Part shown: in pieces, positions 7,386-13,373 of the stretch
Position numbering within the stretch: position 1 is the first letter of the stretch
Layout of the letters: every line of letters begins with the position of its first letter
NCBI GenBank assembly: GCA_910584065.1
Contig: CAJTZN010000065.1
Location: forward strand, 1-13,791
DNA: 13,791 nucleotides
Origin: an uncultured Eubacterium sp.
GTDB taxonomy: Bacteria; Bacillota; Clostridia; Lachnospirales; Lachnospiraceae
Direction: 5' to 3'
Position numbers and translations under genes: made by a program
The notes under the pieces: generated by a model
What the model was told of the DNA's origin: nothing
Seen by the model: the letters and a program-made list of their open reading frames with translations, nothing else
Databases searched by the model: none

Positions 7386-8729
7386 TCAGATCTCCTTTCT
7401 TCTCTCGATTCCACTGGAGCGGTAATATTCCGCTTTATCCTGGTACATTTTCCTCTCCGCCGCGGAAATCAACCGATCAATTCCCGCCAGGCTGTCCGTT
7501 TCCCACACGGCGCCCACCGCCATGTGGATTTTTTTCTCCTTCAGCTCTTTTTTTAACTGGGCTGTCTTTTCCCATAATTCCTGTTCTTCCATCCCCGTGC
7601 AGATCGCCAGCAATTCATCTCCGCCGATGCGGAAAAGTCCATGCCCGCCAAACGCCCGTTTCAAACTCTCGCACGCATTTATGATCAACCGGTCACCCGC
7701 CTCATGTCCTTCGCTGTCATTGAGCCGTTTCAACCCCGTTACATCGCAGTATACGATACCGAGACACGTGTGCCGCTGCCTGTTTTCGATAAATTCATTC
7801 ATCGCGTGCCGGTTTCCGATCTTCGTAAGCTGGTCACAATAACTCATATCCCGCAGCCTCCGGATCAGATTCCTCCGCCGCAGGGATGAAATGATAAAAT
7901 GCGCCATGATCTGGAGCATATTGGAAGCGTATTCGAGCGACTCTTTCGGCAGATTATCCACGCCGTAAAAGCCGATCGCCTCACCGTCATCATAAAGCGG
8001 AACGACAACCAGTGAATGGATATTCTGCCGTTTCAGGATGTCATACTGCAGCGGATTATTCTCCTTGATGTCTGCCAGTTTTTTGATGACGATATGTTTT
8101 CCTATACTGAAATTCTCATACCAGTTGGCACAGACTTCCGGCGGCAGGTCCTGCAGATTTTCTTTTTCCGGACTGACGCCGCTCGCCACCCATTCATACG
8201 TATTATCATCGTGGCCCTTTTCGTTTTTCTCAAAAATATAGGTCCTCTCGCCGCCGAGCGCCTTTCCCATATACTCTAACAAAACCTCCAGCGTTTTCGA
8301 CGGCGTTTTCTGCATCAGGGCCATGCGCAGCCCTTCGTTGATCGTAGCCTCGAGGTTTTCATAGCCTCGGAGCATATTTCCCCTCAATTCCTGTTTACAC
8401 GGATCAATGGCGATTTCCACGCGGTAGCGCCTTCCATCTTCTTCAACGACCGTATCCTTGAGCATCATATGCTTTTCAAGGATCGGGTTGTAAAACAGCC
8501 ATTCTTTAAAATGATCTTTTTTTAATTCCTGATTATTGCAGATCGAACAGGGCGAAGAGCTGTTTTGCAGTATCTCATAACACTTTTTCCCGGCAAGTTC
8601 CCCGAGCGATTGAAAACCGTACAACTCGAGCGCTTTTTTATTCATATAAACCAAATCATAGCTGTCTACGTCGGAAACGTAAACTACCTCATCCATATTT
8701 TCAAAAAACTCCCAAATTTTTTTCATCAT
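7386..8729 (-). CDS. PAS-GAF-GGDEF diguanylate cyclase
   Basis: Predicted soluble sensor enzyme that makes cyclic di-GMP from two GTP. The 447 residues divide into a PAS domain (about 5-110), a GAF domain (about 125-280) and a GGDEF domain (about 295-440). The PAS domain carries the clustered cysteines CYEIL...PCSIC (C50, C61, C64) and a further C111, a common arrangement in clostridial sensors that could sense redox state or bind a cofactor. The GGDEF domain has DVTGLKRLNDSEGHEAGD, matching the substrate-binding helix, and the signature RIGGDEL, with L where F is usual. The allosteric I-site (RxxD before the signature) is absent: the positions hold F and H. No transmembrane segment is seen. 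The start has GGAGGT upstream; an ATGATG pair leaves a one-codon uncertainty. It is first in a two-gene unit with the DUF6106-like gene. Confidence 0.92.
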   Translation of the reverse strand: MMKKIWEFFENMDEVVYVSDVDSYDLVYMNKKALELYGFQSLGELAGKKCYEILQNSSSPCSICNNQELKKDHFKEWLFYNPILEKHMMLKDTVVEEDGRRYRVEIAIDPCKQELRGNMLRGYENLEATINEGLRMALMQKTPSKTLEVLLEYMGKALGGERTYIFEKNEKGHDDNTYEWVASGVSPEKENLQDLPPEVCANWYENFSIGKHIVIKKLADIKENNPLQYDILKRQNIHSLVVVPLYDDGEAIGFYGVDNLPKESLEYASNMLQIMAHFIISSLRRRNLIRRLRDMSYCDQLTKIGNRHAMNEFIENRQRHTCLGIVYCDVTGLKRLNDSEGHEAGDRLIINACESLKRAFGGHGLFRIGGDELLAICTGMEEQELWEKTAQLKKELKEKKIHMAVGAVWETDSLAGIDRLISAAERKMYQDKAEYYRSSGIERRKEI

Positions 8730-8775
8730 AGGTAACCTCCTTAATAAGAGTGCGCTTTTTTTGCAATTACAACTA

Positions 8776-8784
8776 AGTATATCA
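8776..8784 (-). promoter_or_regulatory. Extended -10 promoter for the diguanylate cyclase
   Basis: On the minus strand TGA-TATACT forms an extended -10 (TGn plus hexamer) 46 bp before the start codon. There is no good -35; the upstream region is A-rich. Confidence 0.5.
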
Positions 8785-8896
8785 CAACTATTCTTTTTTT
8801 TCCTCTATTATTTTATTTTTTTCTACTCTTTTTCTCTGCGCGCGCAAAAAAAGTGCCCTGATTCACATATTTTTGTTACCATGCCGTCTGTACTGC

Positions 8897-9580
8897 TTAT
8901 TGCCATGTCTCCGTTTGTTTCACGATGTGCCGGTACTCCGGGTATTCCGAGAGAAAACGATCAATGATCTCCGGCTCTCCCCAGTAGTGCATGGGATAAA
9001 CGGTTTTTACATCTACCTTCTCCAAAAAATAGCGCATCCCCTCCGCGTAATATTCCTCCTGCCGCGGATCGAGCGGAAGGAACGCCACATCAATAGTCTT
9101 TCCGGCGAGGAACTGTATCTCGTGCCGGTAACTTCCGGTCATCTGGCGGTTTTCCTGCTCCGGCTCCCCCTTCCACACCCAGTCGTTCAGGTCGCCGGCG
9201 TGGTAGATCGTCCCCTCCGGACATGTCAAAAGAAAAGCCACGCCGGAATCCGTCGAGTGGAGCGTCTGAAGTTCTGTTCCGCATGGCAGTTCATAGTGCT
9301 GGTGGAATGTTACACGGGTGATCTCGATCCCATCCGTCTCCGGGTAGTTTCGTTTTGAAATGTCCTTTGATAAGATGGCATGGATGTTTTTCATGCCCTG
9401 CTGTTTTAACAGTTCAAATACTTTTTTATTGTAATGATCCTGATGGAAATGACTGGCAAATACGAAAATTGGTTTTTCCGTGTTCAGTTTTGGCAGCTGC
9501 TTACGAAAATAGTCAAATAAGTAGTAACAGCTATCTGTCTCGACCAAAAAACTGCTGTGGTAAATATAGGTAATGTTCAT
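8897..9580 (-). CDS. MBL-fold metallohydrolase
   Basis: A metallo-beta-lactamase-fold hydrolase of 227 residues, probably cytoplasmic since there is no signal peptide. The metal-binding signature HxHxDH appears as SHFHQDH (H44, H46, D48, H49). Further ligand candidates are H109 (LHSTDSG), H127/D130 (YHAGDLND) and H198 (YPMHYWG). The N-terminal NITYIYHSSFLVET strand is typical of the small UlaG/YtkL-like branch of the superfamily, which includes lactonases, phosphodiesterases and many uncharacterised proteins; the substrate cannot be read from the sequence. The ATG at 9580 is chosen because AGGAGG lies 10 nt upstream; an in-frame extension of 7 codons has no ribosome site. The gene is monocistronic with a strong promoter. 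Confidence 0.9.
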   Translation of the reverse strand: MNITYIYHSSFLVETDSCYYLFDYFRKQLPKLNTEKPIFVFASHFHQDHYNKKVFELLKQQGMKNIHAILSKDISKRNYPETDGIEITRVTFHQHYELPCGTELQTLHSTDSGVAFLLTCPEGTIYHAGDLNDWVWKGEPEQENRQMTGSYRHEIQFLAGKTIDVAFLPLDPRQEEYYAEGMRYFLEKVDVKTVYPMHYWGEPEIIDRFLSEYPEYRHIVKQTETWQ

Positions 9581-9630
9581 AAGGTCTATCCTCCTGATCA
9601 AAATGTCCCGCCGGGGGAAATCATGAAAAC

Positions 9631-9659
9631 ATTATAGCAGAGAAGCATTATAATTTCAA
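9631..9659 (-). promoter_or_regulatory. Sigma-A promoter for the MBL-fold gene
   Basis: On the minus strand TTGAAA (9654-9659) and TATAAT (9631-9636) are 17 bp apart, with the -10 ending 50 bp before the start codon. Near-consensus and well placed. Confidence 0.85.
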
Positions 9660-9712
9660 TCATACAAAATTGCCGCCGCCCTGCCTGTGCATGATGGCCT
9701 GCAAGTCCGGAT

Positions 9713-9937
9713 TTACGGGAAAACGATAAATAAAACGGGAGCAGATCTGTCTGTCATACAGTTCTGCTCCCGTTTTGTAATATTATCCATAGCGGCCGTT
9801 CGATTTAGCGCAGACAGCATCCGGTCCGTTCCGTACAGCTCATTTGACGCATTTGCCGCCTCGGCAACGCCATCCGTATACAAAAATAATTTTTGTATAT
9901 TTTTCCTTCTTACCCCCAGACTGCCTGACTCATGGGT
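9713..9937 (-). pseudogene. C-terminal remnant of a SpoIIE/PP2C-type serine phosphatase
   Basis: An open stretch of 75 codons without a start holds a clear piece of a PPM/SpoIIE-family phosphatase. The core is LFLYTDGVAEAANASNEL followed by YGTDRMLSALN (9797 to about 9890), which matches the conserved '(L/F)LYTDG(V/I)xEAxN' block near the end of these enzymes. Upstream of about 9895 the similarity stops, and an in-frame TGA lies at 9938-9940. Downstream it lacks the final DD(I/L)T metal-binding block and runs through the terminator hairpin to TAA. The catalytic domain is thus missing at both sides, so it is non-functional. The parent enzyme would dephosphorylate anti-anti-sigma-type partners. 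Confidence 0.75.
9732..9776. terminator. Strong hairpin terminator, usable in both directions
   Basis: A 14-bp perfect inverted repeat (AAAACGGGAGCAGA / TCTGCTCCCGTTTT) with a 17-nt loop. On the minus strand the stem is followed by TTTTATTTATCG, consistent with ending the former phosphatase gene; TTTT on the plus strand makes it potentially bidirectional. It also insulates the MBL-fold gene. Confidence 0.8.
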
Positions 9938-10080
9938 TCAGGAATACCCCGCCAGATACCTTTTCGTTATACATGGGGAAGTAGCTGTATTGACAGACGA
10001 AAGGGATGAAATCGTGGAAGATTATGCCAGTACAGAAAATATGCCTTTTATCATTCTTTTTCAGCATTGGTTCAATTTCA
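9938..10080. other. Stretch without a recognisable gene
   Basis: Between the phosphatase remnant and the 62-bp repeat I see no coding region that can be supported. A 45-codon minus-strand frame (9930-10067) and the plus-strand frame crossing the region lack ribosome sites and recognisable motifs. It is probably decayed sequence from the lost part of the phosphatase locus. Confidence 0.5.
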
Positions 10081-10228
10081 GATTACATCAGAACATAAAC
10101 AGACAAACCAGAACAAAGGAAGTTTTTCTAAAAACAGAGAGGGATTATATCAGAACAAGGGGAGAGGTTTCCAGAACAATGAAAGTGTACCTCGGAGCGG
10201 GGGCAGATTATATCTGAACAATAAAAAA
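10081..10228 (+). repeat. Degenerate 62-63 bp tandem repeat, about 2.4 copies
   Basis: GATTAYATC-GAACA motifs begin at 10081, 10143 and 10206, a period of 62-63 bp. Each full unit also carries a second CAGAACA about 21 bp after the first, giving five (C)AGAACA-type motifs (10089, 10110, 10151, 10172 and CTGAACA at 10214). Read on the plus strand the repeat encodes a 21-residue periodic peptide (LYQNKGRGFQNN type), but without a credible start. It sits just past the terminator of the LRR gene. Confidence 0.55.
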
Positions 10229-10270
10229 CAAGCCTCCCAGCGGGACTGACGCATTGTCAGATGCCGGGAG
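10222..10270 (-). terminator. Terminator of the LRR surface-protein gene
   Basis: In the minus-strand transcript CTCCCGGC pairs with GCTGGGAG (one G-U), enclosing an inner CTGAC-AATGC-GTCAG hairpin, followed by CTTGTTTTTTATTG. It lies about 55 bp after the stop codon. Confidence 0.8.
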
Positions 10271-10325
10271 ACCTGTATTTCACTTATTCTTCATCGCAAA
10301 ACATGATATTAAGCTGACAATTACT

Positions 10326-11708
10326 CTAAATGTCTGTAAAACCACCAAAGGCAGTTTCAAAAGAATCTACACTGTTATAATCAGTACCTTTCCATGTGAT
10401 GCTTGTCAGGCTACTGCATCCGTCAAATGCAGAATCCACGATATACGTCACACTCTCCGGGATCGTGATACTCGTCAAGCTGCTGCATCCTTGAAATGCA
10501 GATCCCCAGATCTCCGTCACACTGTCCGGGATCGTGATACTCGTCAGGCTGCTGCATCCGTTAAATACACTCCTCCAGATACTCGTCACACTCTCCGGGA
10601 TCGTGATACTCGTCAGGCTGCTGCAGCCTTCAAATGCAGCCCACCCGATCTCCGTCACACTGTCCGGGATCGTGATACTCGTCAGGCTGCTGCATCCGTT
10701 AAATGCAGAAACCCCGATCTCCGTCACACTGTCCGGGATCGTGATACTCATCAGGCTGCTGCATTCACAAAATGCATACTCCTCGATACTCGTCACTCCA
10801 TCCTTAACTGTCACTGCAATCGGCTCATCCGCATCATAAATTTCATCCCCATTCGTTCCATCATACACAATAGTGCGAAGTCCTGGCACATCAGGACTTA
10901 ACGTAGGCACTGGCACATCCCCTGACGGTGTTGACGTTGGCACTGAGGTCGCTGGCGTACCCTCTGCTGACGGTGTTGATGTTGGTACTGAGGTCGCTGG
11001 CGTACCCCCTGACGGTGTTGTTGTTGGTACTGAGGTCGCTGGCGTACCCTCTGACGGTGTTGACGTTGGTACTGGTGTCTTCGCAGCCTGCGGCTTACTG
11101 CTTGCTGTCGGTTTCTTCTTTGCCACTGATACTGTCACAGTACAGTTATATTTTTTCTTACCAACTACTGCCTGTACCTTTGCCGTTCCCTTTTTCAAGC
11201 CTTTGATGGTAGCAGAAGTCTTTGACTTCTTGGTAATCTTAATCAGCTTCTTACCCTTCGTGATCTTCCATCTGGCTTTCTTCTTATTATTTTGCAGGCT
11301 GATTTTAACTGTCTCCCCTACCTTTACTTTCGCCTTCTTGGTCATGCTGACTTTCTCAGCCACTACCGTAACCTTTGTTTTGAACGCCTTCCCCTTAACT
11401 GTTGTAGTAATCACTGCCTTCCCTGGCTTTTTCGCAGCAATCGTGGCACAACAGAAGGATGGGTCTTTTTTTAATTTTACGGTTGCTACCTTAGGGTTAC
11501 TGCTGGAGCATCTGCCGTTTTTATCGAGGGATACATCTACTCCATCCTGATCTCCTATCAACAAAAAAGTTTCTCCCGGTTTCATCTTAATACTCTTTAC
11601 AACGGTTATTTCTGCCGCCTGCGCATCCTGCGGTGGTACAGCCAATACCCCCAGCAGCAAGGCAACTGCCAGCACTGCCGTCATTATCTTTTTGAACGTG
11701 TTTCTCAT
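10326..11708 (-). CDS. Secreted Ig-like / BspA-type leucine-rich-repeat surface protein
   Basis: A 460-residue exported protein. A signal peptide (MRNTFKKIMTAVLAVALLLG, cut near AQAA about residue 32) is followed by two lysine-rich Ig-like (Big_2-type) domains (about 33-115 and 116-196) with the phrases KVTVVAEKVSM and CTVTVSVAKKK. Then comes a Thr/Pro/Ser linker (about 200-270) made of GTPATSVPTSTPS repeats. Last is a BspA/TpLRR block (about 305-440) of near-identical 23-residue units, CSSLTSITIPDSVTEIG plus AFxG. There is no sortase motif, so attachment, if any, may be through the basic Ig-like domains. BspA-type proteins bind host or matrix proteins in other bacteria; adhesion is an inference here. 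The start at 11708 has GGAGG 7 nt upstream; a 16-codon longer frame lacks one. It is transcribed alone from its own promoter and terminator. Confidence 0.9.
   Translation of the reverse strand: MRNTFKKIMTAVLAVALLLGVLAVPPQDAQAAEITVVKSIKMKPGETFLLIGDQDGVDVSLDKNGRCSSSNPKVATVKLKKDPSFCCATIAAKKPGKAVITTTVKGKAFKTKVTVVAEKVSMTKKAKVKVGETVKISLQNNKKKARWKITKGKKLIKITKKSKTSATIKGLKKGTAKVQAVVGKKKYNCTVTVSVAKKKPTASSKPQAAKTPVPTSTPSEGTPATSVPTTTPSGGTPATSVPTSTPSAEGTPATSVPTSTPSGDVPVPTLSPDVPGLRTIVYDGTNGDEIYDADEPIAVTVKDGVTSIEEYAFCECSSLMSITIPDSVTEIGVSAFNGCSSLTSITIPDSVTEIGWAAFEGCSSLTSITIPESVTSIWRSVFNGCSSLTSITIPDSVTEIWGSAFQGCSSLTSITIPESVTYIVDSAFDGCSSLTSITWKGTDYNSVDSFETAFGGFTDI
10389..10796 (-). repeat. 69-bp coding tandem repeats (BspA LRR units)
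   Basis: The sequence GGGATCGTGATACTC recurs on the plus strand at 10459, 10528, 10597, 10666 and 10735, an exact 69-bp period (23 codons). Flanking divergent units bring the count to about six. Units differ mainly in the variable residues between EI/SI and AF. Confidence 0.9.
10914..11081 (-). repeat. Thr/Pro/Ser linker repeats, 39-42 bp
   Basis: Near-identical units encode GTPATSVPT(S/T)TPS, about three full copies plus partial ones, between the Ig-like and LRR domains. Such linkers usually span the cell wall and vary in copy number. Confidence 0.85.
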
Positions 11709-11760
11709 TTTCTTCCTCCATTCCCGCCATATTTCAGGCACATCATATTTTTTCAAAAGT

Positions 11761-11769
11761 ATTCTACCA
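11761..11769 (-). promoter_or_regulatory. Extended -10 promoter for the LRR gene
   Basis: On the minus strand TGG-TAGAAT forms an extended -10, 52 bp before the start codon. The -35 region is a T-run with no consensus, which would fit dependence on an activator binding upstream. Confidence 0.5.
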
Positions 11770-11792
11770 CATCTAAACCCAAAAAAAAGCCA

Positions 11793-11826
11793 GATGTAAG
11801 AAATAGCAGAGTTGATGTAAGAAATA
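11793..11826. repeat. Paired 13-bp direct repeat, 21 bp apart
   Basis: GATGTAAGAAATA occurs twice (11793-11805 and 11814-11826), exactly two helical turns apart, just upstream of the LRR gene promoter. It looks like a dimeric regulator's binding site. The rest of the 311-bp gap between the LRR gene and the XRE gene (11709-12019) is AT-rich and holds only this, the LRR promoter and leader, and upstream DNA of the XRE gene; no small gene was seen. Confidence 0.5.
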
Positions 11827-12019
11827 ACTGCCTCAACCCGCTTATTCCATACACCATTACACCTTTACAGGAAACAAATCCTTTAACAGAATACTTTCTC
11901 ACATATTTTACCATTACTTTTCCACCATTTCAAGACAAATATCTTCTGTTATAGGATTTATTTCTACCTCATTGGGAATACCTTTCATTACACTCTTAGT
12001 AGAAAGGCGGTGTACTCAT

Positions 12020-12313
12020 ATGGTAAATATAAAAATGGGAGAGCGGTTGAAGGTTCTCAGACAGGCAAAACGTCTCACGCTGAAACAGGTATCGGAACTG
12101 TTAGGTGTATCTGTGTCGGTTCTCTCAGCCTATGAGGTCGAGGACAGACACCCTTCTTACCACATACTCCTGAAACTCGCGACCCTTTATGATGTGTCAT
12201 GCGACTACCTGATCGGCAGGGAAAAGACAAGAACGCTGGATGTGGAGGGCTTGTCTGACAGGGAAATCAACTCCCTCGCAGAAATCATCGATATAATGAA
12301 AGGGAAGAAATAA
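12020..12313 (+). CDS. XRE-family helix-turn-helix transcriptional regulator
   Basis: A 97-residue cI/Xre-type DNA-binding protein. The HTH_3 domain spans about residues 6-64: MGERLKVLRQAKRLTLKQVS, then ELLGVSVSVLSAYEVEDRHP containing the recognition helix, then LLKLATLYDVSCDYLIGR, the usual end of the family. A short C-terminal helix (LSDREINSLAEIIDIMKGKK) probably dimerises. The ATG at 12020 follows AGGCGGTG at a slightly long spacing; an upstream frame extension of 16 codons has no better site, and a second ATG five codons in is possible. It is the only plus-strand gene here and converges on the integrase remnant with a 4-bp gap. Small XRE regulators like this usually control integrative elements or prophages. 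Confidence 0.88.
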   Translation: MVNIKMGERLKVLRQAKRLTLKQVSELLGVSVSVLSAYEVEDRHPSYHILLKLATLYDVSCDYLIGREKTRTLDVEGLSDREINSLAEIIDIMKGKK

Positions 12314-12317
12314 AATT

Positions 12318-12635
12318 CTAACCTGAATACCCCTGCACTGATACATGATCACTCTCATAGGAATGGACAAACTTCAGAAACACAAAACAATATATGGAAA
12401 CAGACCAGCCAGAACCTCTCACATATATCCATTCAGGGGAAATAGCATGGTATGACACCAGAGCCGTCTCAGCCTCCTGTCTGGTCTTGAACGAGCCGAG
12501 CGACTTAACCTTCTGAACCATCTTTCCCTTCTGCTCATCATACTCATACCCCACCGTCACACGTACACGATAAGGATTTTTACTATTCCTTACCCTGGTA
12601 ACATTACCACAGCCATTACCACGCTGTCTCGGCAT
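12318..12635 (-). pseudogene. Truncated tyrosine-type integrase, N-terminal part only
   Basis: The first 63 or so of 105 residues match the N-terminal AP2-like/arm-binding domain of conjugative-element and phage tyrosine integrases: MPRQRGNGCGNV, NPYRVRVTVGYEYDE, LGSFKTRQEAETALVSYHA. Intact relatives are around 350-400 residues and continue into a core-binding domain and a catalytic domain with R-H-R-Y residues. Here similarity stops near 12444 and the frame continues into about 40 unrelated, Cys/Phe-rich residues to TAG. The catalytic domain is absent, so it cannot recombine DNA. The ATG at 12635 has AAGGAAAGGGGG upstream. The non-homologous tail coincides with a segment bounded by the 7-bp inverted repeat CCTGAAT / ATTCAGG (12322-12328, 12431-12437), suggesting a rearrangement. 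Confidence 0.75.
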
Positions 12636-12813
12636 ACAAATGCCCCCTTTCCTTAATGAAAAAACATCACTGAAAAAAGTTACATTCTGTATTCCCTGTC
12701 TTCGCCGGCATCTTACTGATGATATTTCATCTCCGCCTGACCATTTTTCTGCACCGCATGGATGTTCTTCTCCGCTTCTCAAAAAACCAGCGGGCATCCT
12801 GAAATTTCTGCCG
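12636..12813. other. Upstream region of the integrase remnant, no gene supported
   Basis: The integrase frame stays open upstream to 12830, but those 65 codons have no family resemblance and no ribosome site, and the ATG at 12635 is clearly the integrase start. No other gene or RNA was recognised here; it may be the remnant of a gene that preceded the integrase. Confidence 0.45.
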
Positions 12814-12867
12814 TAAGACAAGGCGTCCATCCTCTTGTCTTATAGCCGTCTTACAGCGTCTTATAGC
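12814..12867. repeat. Phased GTCTTAYAGC direct repeats plus inverted copy
   Basis: Three copies of GTCTTA(T/C)AGC lie at 12837-12846, 12848-12857 and 12858-12867, spaced 11 and 10 bp, one helical turn each. An inverted copy (TAAGAC, 12814-12819) forms a perfect 9-bp inverted repeat, TAAGACAAG / CTTGTCTTA, with the first direct copy. The position upstream of an integrase gene resembles recombination-directionality-factor or arm-type sites; function is inferred. Confidence 0.5.
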
Positions 12868-12869
12868 AC

Positions 12870-12912
12870 AAAAAAAGAGAGCAAACCAGACAAAACGAAA
12901 TCCGATTTGCTC
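12870..12912 (-). terminator. Terminator downstream of the toxin-antitoxin unit
   Basis: In the minus-strand transcript GAGCAAA (12906-12912) pairs with TTTGCTC (12879-12885), followed by TC and a run of seven T. It would end the toxin-antitoxin transcript, or formerly the gene whose tail lies at 12965-13021. Confidence 0.75.
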
Positions 12913-12964
12913 CCGAAATTACGGTGTTTTTATACGGTTTTATTAGAACTTGCCAATCGTTTCT

Positions 12965-13021
12965 TTAGAAACGGTTTGCGTCCGCTGCTTCCTGGATCGC
13001 AACGTGAAATGCATTTACGTT
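12965..13021 (-). pseudogene. Orphan C-terminal coding tail
   Basis: A 18-codon minus-strand stretch between stops reads NVNAFHVAIQEAADANRF and then TAA. It has no start and would not be noted alone, but its end resembles the open frame entering at the right edge (AVAVSVQESAEAGKF, stop at 13742). I read it as a displaced 3' end of a relative of that gene. The parent family is not recognised. Confidence 0.35.
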
Positions 13022-13025
13022 TTAC

Positions 13026-13364
13026 TTATATGTTACTTTCAATCCAATGCTTAATTATGTACTCCCAATCCATGCCATCCTGCAATACACGAAGCACAGT
13101 GACCACCATCTCGTCTTCATCTATCGTATAAAACAATAAATGATTACTAATAGGCTTCATATAAATATCATATCCTCGGTATTGAAAACCTATTATTCCA
13201 TAGCCGGTTGGAAATGTATCTAGTTCCTGTGCGGCTTTCTTTATTTTAGCGGAAAAGTTCTGAGCATAATCACGGTATTTAAAATTTTCAATGATATACC
13301 GCTTCTTATTCAAAACATCCATTTTTCCACTTTGTGCTATTACCACTTTGTATCGTTTTACCAT
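13026..13364 (-). CDS. RelE/ParE-superfamily toxin
   Basis: A 112-residue small basic protein with the RelE/ParE pattern. It has an N-terminal beta strand (YKVVIAQSGKMDVLN), a two-helix hairpin (NKKRYIIENF...YAQNFSAKIKKAAQELDTFP), and a C-terminal sheet with GYDIYMKPISNHLLFYTID, ending EMVVTVLRVLQDGMDWE. The R-V-L-x-x-x-M-D-W segment corresponds to the conserved last strand with the family's functional arginine. Members either cleave mRNA on the ribosome (RelE) or poison gyrase (ParE); the sequence does not settle which. AAGGAG lies 6 nt before the ATG, and the gene starts 9 nt after the antitoxin stop, the usual antitoxin-first order. The length is slightly above the usual 90-100 residues. 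It looks intact. Confidence 0.85.
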   Translation of the reverse strand: MVKRYKVVIAQSGKMDVLNKKRYIIENFKYRDYAQNFSAKIKKAAQELDTFPTGYGIIGFQYRGYDIYMKPISNHLLFYTIDEDEMVVTVLRVLQDGMDWEYIIKHWIESNI

Positions 13365-13373
13365 TTGTACTCC

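Noticed and set aside
8835..8860. GC alternation (GCGCGCGC) beside an A-run as a terminator of the MBL-fold gene
   Set aside because: A T-run exists on the minus strand, but no stable stem precedes it; the alternating tract is only 8 bp and lies after the run.
9930..10067. 45-codon minus-strand frame just upstream of the phosphatase remnant
   Set aside because: No ribosome site and no family resemblance; I could not connect it to the missing part of the phosphatase.
9687..10217. Plus-strand frame of 176 codons across the apparent gene-free region
   Set aside because: It starts antisense to the phosphatase remnant and crosses a strong terminator; no ribosome site and no recognisable domain. 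The periodic C-terminal part reflects the DNA repeat.
10081..10228. CRISPR-like array
   Set aside because: Period of 62-63 bp superficially suits a repeat-spacer pattern, but the units are degenerate throughout, there are fewer than three, and no cas gene is present.
10254..10901. Plus-strand open frame with repeated TRQAAASVKC-like units
   Set aside because: The repeats are the antisense of the 69-bp LRR units; the minus-strand protein has signal peptide, domains and ribosome site.
10873..11550. Plus-strand frame with DGVDVGTEVAGVP repeats
   Set aside because: Antisense shadow of the Thr/Pro linker and Ig-like domains of the surface protein.
11900..12019. Promoter for the XRE gene (TATAGG with a weak upstream hexamer)
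   Set aside because: Neither hexamer is close enough to consensus at a proper spacing to support a call.
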